This document shows positions 22,830 through 29,626 of a DNA stretch of 29,626 nucleotides, piece after piece. Where the stretch lies: the NCBI GenBank assembly GCA_001970855.1, contig LSSN01001721.1, positions 1 through 29,626 of the forward strand. Reading direction: 5' to 3'. Each line of letters opens with the position of its first letter. Within the stretch, counting starts at the first letter, position 1. This DNA comes from Smittium culicis. Its lineage: Eukaryota; Kickxellomycota; Harpellomycetes; Harpellales; Legeriomycetaceae. The notes under the pieces are model-generated. The model saw only the letters and a program-made list of their open reading frames with translations, did no database searches and was not told the DNA's origin. A program made the position numbers and the translations under genes.

Positions 22830-23594
22830 ACTTTTTAGAAATTCAACCTATATATAGTAGTCAAAATCGACAAGTGATTGTAGCTTTTGACTGATTAACA
22901 AACTAGATAATCGTAAAAGCAACTCTTTTCTCCATTAAAAGTATGATTGCTGAATCAATTACCATGAAATACTTTTTAATTTTGTAATCCCTATGGAGTA
23001 TATGCGTATAAGATAGCTAAAATTCACTTCAGGTACATAAAAAAATTATTTAAAATTTATTTATTAAACTTTATCTTGTCTGATAATATTACCCTTATAT
23101 TTATGGGAGAAAACAAATATTAAAATGAATATTATTTGCGCCATTAACCGAATTTTCGCTCAACTCAAAAAAGCAATTGGTTTATTTTTTACCTCAAACT
23201 GTATGAGCATAACTCTTTCACATCCAATACTCTTTAAAAAATATGCTTTATGATTCGTTTATGGCTTAAAATCAAGAATACTATTTGCTGTTATTTTACA
23301 ATATACCAATAATTATACATGTCTTCGATTTAAATTATTTTAACTGGACACAGTTTGCTATTTTTTGTACATTATTAACTGTCTACCACACAGGAAAGGA
23401 TCAAAGGATAAAAAAACACAGTATAGCAATAATCCGACTTTTTTTCTTGATTTACGGAAAATGGTATTTGATTCCTGGATATATACTACTACATTAGAAA
23501 TTAACGTACATCAAAAAAATGTAATTTGGAATAATCAAGTTCTAGAAGATTCAAAAAAAATTGACAGAATATTCAGCTTAATATACGGCAAGTA
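22830..23594 (+). pseudogene. Ty3/gypsy integrase (DDE core), inactivated
   Basis: This enzyme would insert the cDNA into the genome. From 22874 the frame reads VIVAFD, then stop, LTN, stop, IIVKAT, matching the IVAVDYLTKW...KAT start of the core; its Asp (22889-22891) is the first catalytic residue. The Tyr codon is TGA and the Trp codon TAG. At 23384 the same frame reads YHTGKDQRIKK with the exact spacing of YHPQ.DGQ.ER, so the catalytic Glu is replaced by Lys (AAA at 23411-23413). The continuation shifts one frame at about 23420: SNNPTFFLDLRKMVFDSW, then IYGK, as in the end of the core. The second catalytic Asp region, about 23000-23250, is not recognisable. Stops, a frameshift and the lost Glu all point to a dead enzyme. 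Confidence 0.78.
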
Positions 23595-24081
23595 ATTATT
23601 TCTTATAGAAATCAGACGACAAAGAGAATTCTGATTAATTATAAGCTGACTTTGGTTGAGAAATAAAATGCAAAGGATATCCAATTCAAATTATTTTTAT
23701 GTAAAGGTAATTTAAATTCAGTTTTTTTGACAAAGAGAAATTTTGGCGATCTGATGTCAACAAAATGCCAAATTTATTATTAAATTATTCACTTGTACAA
23801 ATTAACATGCACACAGTATTGACTATTTCAGCCTATATAATACTAAGAAAATATTTTTCAAATTCTTATGATTACAAATTATATTCTACATAAATAGACA
23901 CGAGTTATCATAAAAAAATATTTATGTAAAAAGTTAATTAAATATCCAAAAAATTTTATCCTTTTCGCTATACCTTATTAATTGTACTCAAAAAAAGTCC
24001 ATAGGAAGTAATAATAAAACAAAAATAGGTTGGAAATATGGAATTCTCCGATAATTAAAATAGGTTTGCAAAGAAACCCTA
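23595..24081. other. AT-rich stretch downstream of the integrase
   Basis: No gene is visible. Short patches near 23650-23780 could be the decayed post-integrase tail of the gypsy polyprotein (FDKEKFWRSDV and similar in one frame), but they cannot be distinguished from chance. No LTR end was recognised. Confidence 0.5.
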
Positions 24082-24126
24082 TTAACCCTTTCTTTGGCAC
24101 TTGATCCAATGCCATCATGGTACGGG

Positions 24127-24140
24127 GGCGGTAGACCGCC
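24127..24140. repeat. GC-rich hairpin GGCGGT-AG-ACCGCC
   Basis: Six-base arms are perfectly complementary across a 2-nt loop, at about 24127-24140. They lie in the most GC-rich few dozen bases of the right half of the window, 40 bp inside the left TTAA/CCCTTTC end. Subterminal GC-rich palindromes are common in piggyBac-type MITEs; whether that applies here is inference. Confidence 0.7.
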
Positions 24141-24317
24141 AGAGGAATTTATTTTAATCTTTAGCTTATTGTATTTATAGTTTATATTTACAAGTAATTA
24201 TAGCTTTAAAAAAACCCCCCCTTTCACGCGTGGAAGACTATTTTTTATCTACCAATTATGGATAATTGTGATCAAATAAAATACTTTAATGGCGTTACCT
24301 TAAGAAACATTGTTATT

Positions 24318-24567
24318 TGGGTGTTTCTGAACGAAGAGAGCACTTTGTTGCAGTTTAATGTTATTGGCCTGTATAATCACTTTTTGTAAGTATTATTGGT
24401 GGAGCAAAAAAGGCATTTTGATTTTTCTATTTCTTCGTTTCAAAATAAAATTTTTTTATTTGCTAAAAAAGTGAACTATTCTATTCATTGGCGGTTTATT
24501 TTTTATGCGATTTTATACACTGAAACTCTTTACACTATAAAATGACCTCTTCATAAAGAATCACCCA
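24318..24567 (-). mobile_element. MITE-like element, copy 2 (about 250 bp, inverted)
   Basis: Read on the minus strand from 24567 this begins TGGGTGATTCTTTATGAAGA, matching the left end of copy 1 with one change in the first 20 bases. Its other end (plus strand from 24318) begins TGGGTGTTTCTGAACGAAGA, then GAGCACTTTGTTGCA, matching the right end of copy 1 with one change across 21 bases from CGAAG. Interior patches also align (for example AAATGYCT...CCAATA). The two copies are therefore the same family in opposite orientation, 1.65 kb apart. TA follows at 24568-24569. There is no coding capacity. Confidence 0.8.
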
Positions 24568-25846
24568 TATTGTAAAATAATAGAAAATAAACGATTTGCT
24601 TTTAAATCATAAACCAATCGAATAATTCATTTTTTCAAAGAGTGTTTTACGGTAAAGGGTTAAAACTCGCACCCGCATAGTTTCTCTATTCATACTACTA
24701 CTATACTTTCCATTTTATTCCATCAAATCGTCTTTATGAAAAGAATTTCAAATTGATGCATCAAATCTAGCATGATATTTCCAGGGAAAAGAAACGCTTT
24801 AAATAAAGACTAATAGAAAGACTTTGTACAAAGAGTTGTGACATGTGAATAAACTCTGGCAGAAGTTACAAAGTAAAATAATCGATTTTACTTTGGCTAT
24901 TTTGAAAGTATTTGATTATAATTTATCTTCAATTTTTTTTTCCAGTAATGAAAAGCTATTATAAACTATAGAACCTCAACGTAGAAAGGTACAGATAGTC
25001 AAAATAGCAAATTTAAGTTTCTTATTGGCTAAAAATGTATATTTTGACTAGTTTTGCAATTATTAACTTTATATTGTATATTTTTGCAAATTTCCAACGA
25101 AATTTTGGTTTTATTTGCAATTACCCAAATAATATAATACAATTACGAGGCCTTATAAATTATTGGCTTATTTTATGAATATAGCAAATAATAAGTATAC
25201 TATTAACTAACTGACAAATCATTGATTCTTTTTTTTAAGAATTTTGAATGGGAAAGAAATAGGGTGTTCCCATAAACAATGTTATTAAACATTTTAATAT
25301 TATTAATACTTGAAATACAATTATTTATCTCATCCAGTTATAAAACTTTAATTGTAATTAAACATGCATACTTTCTAGATAGATTTCTCAGATTTTTACC
25401 GACAAACAATCGGAAGAAAAATATATATGTTTAGGAAAGTCATTACCATCATTTGTTTATTAAATACCAAAGCTGGTTTAATGTATATATTTTAAATGAT
25501 TTTAAACAAAGAGCTCAATTAAGTTCGTAGTACTTAATAGCTGAACTTGAAAAAATAAGGTAGACTAATAACAATATACTATATACAAGTGATAAAATAT
25601 AATGAATGAATAATTAACAATTTGTATATTATAGTAAAATCAGGAAGAATTAAAGCATTCCAAGCTGAGGCTGTTTAAAAAAACGAATTTTCTGATTTGC
25701 CAGCGATCTATACCTGAATTTATTATTTGCAGATATTATCCAATAAACCAATATTTTTTAGGTTCCCGGAATTCTGTAGTTTTTTTCTGCAAGTTGTCTA
25801 TTTTTTAGACAAAAAAAAAACTTTTTTCAGCCTATGAAAGGGTTAA

Positions 25847-27351
25847 ATTTAAGCTAGCTCAAACAATAATGTAAGGTGTTATTATGCGTTATCTTTTCTA
25901 CATTAATTTTTTTTTTTCCGTTAACATTGGGAATTTTTTTATTAAGCCTTATGTAACTCATAATAATAGTTATACTATTCTCCAGATTCATTCTTATTAT
26001 TACACTATTAGTAAATCTTAAACACCTTGTACATCGAAATATAATCCTGAGGCAGTATATCTTCATGTTTCCAATCTAATTCCTTTTGATAAATTAAACT
26101 CGGTAGGAGAGGGATGGGGCTAGCGCAAAACCTTGGTATGCTTATCTGTTTCATCAAAAATAATATTTCGTGTATAAAAAAGTGAGCATCACATTCAGTT
26201 TATTCTTTTCGGATATAAACTATCTTTAAATGAGGGTAGCTCGGCTCATCTGACATATATTTATTCCAAGCTCTTATTTCATGCCAAAAATTTAAAAAGT
26301 ACAGGCAATTTACGTCTAATTCGTTTTCTTTAATTTATTGGTGCATAATTTCAGGAGAAAAAAAGCGTTTCTAAAAAATTAGCTCTTGTACAACGCTTTT
26401 ACGTATATCCTTGTTGTATAATGCAAATTTAAAATTTTTTAATTAGTGATATCACCAATAGGGGTTAATAATACCTAACGCACCAATTTAGGTACTTCAG
26501 ATTCACTTAATGCTTCCTCGGTATGTTAAAACCTGAAGATTTGCCATAAGTAAATAGTAGCGAGATTATACAGCATTTTGATAAGACGATTTAAAATGCT
26601 TTCTGGAAAAGCTCATTTTATTAGTGGATATTTATTATTAATTTTCTCATTTAGGTAATATGCGAGCTAGAAAACAAATAATAAAAATGTCTCCTAACTT
26701 TTTATTTTTTTTTTTTTGTCTCCTAACTTTTTAATCTAAAATAAACCAAAATAAAGTTATTCAGATTTATTTGGGAAAAATCAAGGGGATTATGCATATT
26801 TATTAATTAATTATCTTTCTGCGTTGCAGCACCAAGTATGAAAAGAGTGGCTATTGACGATGGGAAATTAGAATGAAAATAATTTTAGGGGAGTTGTAAA
26901 AATAATAATATATTAGACATTTTATTGAGTTTGTAAATGTTTATCCTTATACAAATAATATTAGCTTAAAAATGAAGCTTATGACTTTAGAAACAAAATA
27001 TTAGACAATTGCAACTAAAATGAATAGTGTCTCAATTCTACCGTGTAAATCGGGTCACTTTTAAAATAATTATAATCATACACCCACATAATAATTAAGA
27101 TTAGTATAAAAAAGTATAAAACCATAAGTACACGCTTAATTGTAATAATTTTATTAAAGATCCAAACAAACTTTTTATTTATTAATTTAATATTGCTCTT
27201 GTGATATAAATTCTAGTTTTATCATTTTTATATCATTAGTCTCCCAGTTTGCATAAGGAGAATATAATTATTATTCCTAATTGTACTAGTATTTTATAAT
27301 ATACCTTTTCATCGATTTTATTGAAAACAATATAATAAAATAAGTTATAAG
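25847..27351. other. non-coding region upstream of the transporter gene
   Basis: The left part (about 25850-26650) is somewhat GC-richer and looks like decayed sequence of unknown origin. A 70-codon minus frame at 25854-26066 is not recognisable. A 9-bp inverted repeat AAAAGCGTT/AACGCTTTT occurs at 26361-26400. The right part (26650-27351) is AT-rich and should hold the transporter promoter. I see no motif that I would call with confidence. Confidence 0.5.
26688..26732. repeat. 16-bp direct repeat separated by poly-T
   Basis: TGTCTCCTAACTTTTT occurs exactly at 26688-26703 and again at 26717-26732, with an A and a T run between them. This is a 29-bp-period partial tandem duplication about 620 bp upstream of the transporter start codon. 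Confidence 0.9.
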
Positions 27352-28876
27352 ATGGAGGCAGATAAAGAAATCCAACATTCAAAAAAGAAGCTGAATGTGA
27401 ATACGGAAATTGAGTTGACTGAATATGAACAGGAACTTACAAAATCATACGTAAGAAAAATCGACCACCGCATTTTGCCGATTGTTGTGATTATGTACAT
27501 TGCATCTTCGCTCGATCGCGGAAATATCGGCGTTGCTCTTAAAAACGGACTCGTTACTTCTCTCAATTTAACTCCCTCAGAACAGGCGAATGTCACATCC
27601 CTATTTACATTATGCTATATCGCATTTGAAGGTAACTTTGATTAATTTATTAAACTTGCATTTATATATATTTAATGATACATATTAACGAATTATTGTC
27701 TAATCTTTAGCTCCTGCAAATATGCTATTGAAAAAACTGCGCCCACGTGTTTGGTTTACATTCATTGTGTGCGCTTGGTCTTTGTGCTGCATGTACCTTG
27801 CAATCGCTAAATCAGCCATAGATTTTACAATCGCACGCTGTTTACTGGGTGTCTTCGAAGCAGGTTTTACTCCTGGTATAGTTGCTTACTTGCCATACTG
27901 GTACGTTAAAAGCGAAATAGGATTCCGTATGTCCGTATTCTTTATGGCCCTCCCTATTGCCGGTATACTGGGTGGACCAGTTGGTGCGTCTCTTGTACAG
28001 ATCAAAAGCAGTATACTAAAACCATACCAAGTAGTATTCCTTACTGAAGGAAGTATCACCTTATTTATCGGAATCTGTGTTTATTTCTTGCTTTATGATT
28101 ATCCAGACACATTCAGACACTTCACTCCCGAAGAAAAGGATGTCGCCATTAGAAGAATTACTGCCAGCCAAGGTTTGGCCTCAAAGTCTAAAATCACCAG
28201 AAAACAGACTCTTGCAGCCTTCATGGATTGGAAAATTTATGCTTTCTCCATTGTCGGCTTTGGTCCAAACAACTGCCTGGTTATTTTTGGATACTTTGGT
28301 CCAACTATCATTACTGGTATGGGCTACTCTCCGACAACTGCTACATATATGTCAGGAATCCCATACTGCTTTGGTCTCATCGGCTCGTTTATTTCGTCTT
28401 ACTACATTAACAGGGCCCAAATATACAAAGTTTACCTAATCTTAACGCCAATAAATATCATTGGTTACTCATGTGCAGCATTTACCAGGATCAACGCCTT
28501 GAGAATGGCTGGATTATGTCTAAGTAATTTCGCCACATGCTTGTCTGTTGCTTTTGGCGCCACATGGATGTCTGTTAACTGCGGAAGTGTTTCAAAAAGA
28601 ATGGTATCAACCGCAATTTACCTCACACTAACTGGTTTAGCTGGCTTTGTCACTCCATACATGTTTACAACAAAACAACAACCCGATTATGTCCTAGGAA
28701 ACACATTCAACATTGTCATGCTCTGCCTAACATTCGTCTTCTCTATCATCTTGAAAACTTACTTTGAACGTCAAAACAAATATCGTGACGCTAATCCAAA
28801 GGACGTCTATCACTTGAATGAACAGGAACAACAAGATCTCAATGATCATCACCCTGACTTCAGATACAGACTATAA
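27352..28876 (+). CDS. MFS transporter, Dal5-like anion:cation symporter family (two exons)
   Basis: This is probably a plasma-membrane H+ symporter for a small organic anion. The fungal Dal5/Tna1 group takes up allantoate, nicotinate and similar acids; the substrate here is not predictable. Exons are 27352-27631 and 27711-28876, giving 481 residues, normal for the family. Splicing joins FE and APANMLLKK in frame. The ATG has A at -3 and G at +4. Residues 36-46 (KIDHRILPIVV) lead into helix 1 and the family motif LDRGNIGVA (54-62). RCLLGVFEAGFTPG (136-149), WYVKSEIGFR (157-166) and AGILGGPVGA (177-186) are the conserved loop 4-5 and helix 5 blocks. About 12 membrane helices can be seen. It is the only intact gene here, with ordinary codon use in AT-rich surroundings. 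Confidence 0.93.
27632..27710 (+). other. 79-bp spliceosomal intron in the MFS gene
   Basis: GTAACT at 27632 opens the intron and TTTAG at 27706-27710 closes it. A CTAAT close to the 3' end (27699-27703) fits the CTRAY branch-point consensus, although the distance to AG is short. The intron splits a codon after its first base, and removing it restores a conserved family segment. The interior is AT-rich with in-frame stops. Confidence 0.9.
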
Positions 28877-29200
28877 GGCATTCATATTTCTCAGAATGAT
28901 ATCACTTTTTTTGCTATAAAAAATAATTTAATGTCAGAAGAACTTAATATATTAACATATCTTTTACTTACTATGTATAAATAACCCACTTTAAAAGTCA
29001 TAATCACTATATAAATAGCTAATAAACTGCTTTACTAAACTTTTTTTTAACATATGTTCATTATTTTCATTTATCGCTCTAAAGACCTCTCTCTCTTAGA
29101 AAAGTTTTTCTTGGGCGAGCCAATAGGATTAGAGAATCTATAAAATTTTATTTCTTATCTACTATTCACTTAAGAGTTCATATCACCGAATCTCAGCCCT
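28877..29200. other. 3' flank of the transporter and upstream of the small open frame
   Basis: AT-rich 3' flank with an AATAAA-type signal at about 29021-29026 (AATAAA in CTAATAAACTG), which could direct polyadenylation of the transporter. From about 29085 the composition becomes GC-richer, perhaps marking the edge of the element to the right. Confidence 0.5.
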
Positions 29201-29398
29201 ATGAACGAATCTGATGGGTATAGCCCCCCGTCAGCGCACGCATTGATGGCAGCGAAAGCCAGGATGGGGCAAATATCGGAACAAGCGTTTAACAATTTCG
29301 TATCAAACGTAGATAAGGCGCCTCCAGGAAGCAATATAGCTGCTATAGAGCCTGGATCTGACGCCGAACATCAGGAAAACTCTGATATAGAGTACTGA
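29201..29398 (+). CDS. small open frame, 65 codons, possible mobile-element ORF1 start
   Basis: The predicted protein starts MNESDGYSPPSAHALMAAKA and ends in an acidic tail (EPGSDAEHQENSDIEY). It is rich in Ala, Ser, Pro and acidic residues, hydrophilic, and without membrane segments. Its G+C content is much higher than that of the flanks, so the open frame is unlikely to be an AT-DNA accident. I recognise no family. A second frame, rich in Lys, begins 30 bp after its stop in a different register. An acidic N-terminal part followed by a basic part would fit a frameshifted or intron-split ORF1/gag-like protein of a retroelement. A standalone small protein is also possible. Confidence 0.4.
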   Translation: MNESDGYSPPSAHALMAAKARMGQISEQAFNNFVSNVDKAPPGSNIAAIEPGSDAEHQENSDIEY

Positions 29399-29427
29399 TG
29401 TCATAATTATCAAAATACACATACAAT

Positions 29428-29626
29428 ATGAATCAAAAAACTTCAAAAAAAATTATAAAATGTCAAAAACTTGAAAAAAATCTCCGAAAAAATACCGAAA
29501 AATTCTTGGTTCTCAACGTCCAAGAACTCAAAAAAGATACTGTAAAAAGGTACATTGTGCTAAACTCTGCACTCACTGAACGCTCTTTTACGGTTAAAAA
29601 AATTAAACAACGCAACGGCCAATGGA
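29428..29626 (+). CDS. Lys-rich open frame running off the right edge (partial)
   Basis: From ATG at 29428 the frame is open for 66 codons to the end of the window. It has a strongly basic start (MNQKTSKKIIKCQKLEKNLR), then FLVLNVQELKKDTVKRYIVL and a segment ending SFTVKKIKQRNGQW. The second half has protein-like alternation and a possible helix from about residues 29 to 44. It follows the 65-codon frame at 29201 after 29 bp, on the same strand. I suspect the ORF1 or gag-like gene of a mobile element, with the rest outside the window. The exact start is uncertain, and no family motif is decisive. Confidence 0.4.
   Translation, partial: MNQKTSKKIIKCQKLEKNLRKNTEKFLVLNVQELKKDTVKRYIVLNSALTERSFTVKKIKQRNGQW

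Larger units (their letters stand above)
19230..23600 (+). mobile_element. degenerate Ty3/gypsy-like LTR retrotransposon
   Basis: On the plus strand, decayed gag-like sequence (19240-19560), RT motif C (21488-21499), RNase H (21806-22162) and a DDE integrase (22850-23594) follow in the RT-RNase H-IN order that defines Ty3/gypsy. The internal region from RT to IN is mostly in one reading frame (frame 2), interrupted by many stops. A 246-bp MITE-like insertion at 22418-22663 separates RNase H from integrase. No LTR pair was found, so both ends are approximate. Region 19560-21480 should contain protease and the rest of the RT, but I recognise no reliable motif there. Confidence 0.8.
24082..25846. 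mobile_element. TTAA-flanked element with CCCTTTC ends (piggyBac-like termini)
   Basis: TTAA at 24082-24085 is followed by CCCTTTCTTTGGCAC. On the other side, GCCTATGAAAGGG is followed by TTAA at 25843-25846. The terminal 13 bases agree at 11 positions (CCCTTTCWTWGGC). TTAA target duplication next to CCC... termini is the hallmark of the piggyBac superfamily. A second possible right end (GGTAAAGGG then TTAA, 24660-24663) would give a 574-bp element, with only the first six bases of the inverted repeat matching. No transposase could be read in the interior, so this is a non-autonomous or fully decayed copy. It contains MITE copy 2. Confidence 0.55.

Noticed and set aside
26361..26400. 9-bp inverted repeat as a terminator
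   Set aside because: It is not next to any gene, and intrinsic terminators do not apply in a eukaryotic nuclear genome.
27345..27596. Minus-strand frame over the first exon of the transporter
   Set aside because: It is antisense to an MFS exon with clear family motifs.
28077..28439. Plus-strand frames at 28077-28439 and 28228-28410
   Set aside because: They are out-of-frame shadows within the second exon of the transporter.
1..29626. CRISPR array, prokaryotic operon or phage region
   Set aside because: There are no regularly spaced repeats, no ribosome-binding-site pattern and no compact gene arrangement. The intron and retroelements indicate a eukaryote.

Overview
The window looks like eukaryotic nuclear DNA from a very AT-rich fungus. 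I favour an early-diverging lineage such as the Harpellales/Kickxellomycotina gut fungi, but that is inference. The reasons are one intact intron-containing gene for a Dal5-like transporter, a LINE, a DIRS-type tyrosine-recombinase retrotransposon, a Ty3/gypsy element and small inverted-repeat elements, all in DNA that has drifted to very high A+T. I see no prokaryotic operon structure, no rRNA and no confident tRNA.

Layout. (1) About 1-2365, minus strand: a 5'-truncated, broken LINE with a reverse transcriptase, a downstream region and a CCHC zinc motif. The catalytic motif is mutated, and there are stops and at least three frameshifts. (2) About 2366-12490: an AT desert of roughly 10 kb with almost no coding potential. 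The exceptions are a 137-codon open frame at 9644-10057 and one small GC-richer island at 8783-8880. (3) About 12490-17130, plus strand: a decayed DIRS-like retrotransposon. It shows a possible gag, RT, RNase H with a methyltransferase-like PPW motif, then a tyrosine recombinase. An AT-rich stretch lies between gag and RT. (4) About 17130-19230: AT-rich DNA without genes. (5) About 19230-23600, plus strand: a decayed Ty3/gypsy element (gag, RT, RNase H, integrase). A MITE-like copy of about 246 bp (22418-22663) sits between RNase H and integrase. (6) About 24082-25846: a TTAA-flanked interval with CCCTTTC termini, resembling piggyBac ends. It contains a second, inverted copy of the same MITE (24318-24567). 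(7) 25847-27351: non-coding, partly GC-richer decayed DNA. (8) 27352-28876: the only convincingly functional gene, a two-exon MFS transporter. (9) 29201-29626: two open frames in GC-richer sequence, probably the 5' part of another mobile element that runs off the right edge.

The window is therefore a transposon graveyard next to one live transporter gene. The nesting gives a relative order of events: the gypsy element was in place before the MITE inserted into it, and the MITE family also inserted into the TTAA element. All element assignments rest on motifs read by eye, with no database search. Boundaries are approximate except for the MITE ends, the TTAA ends and the transporter.
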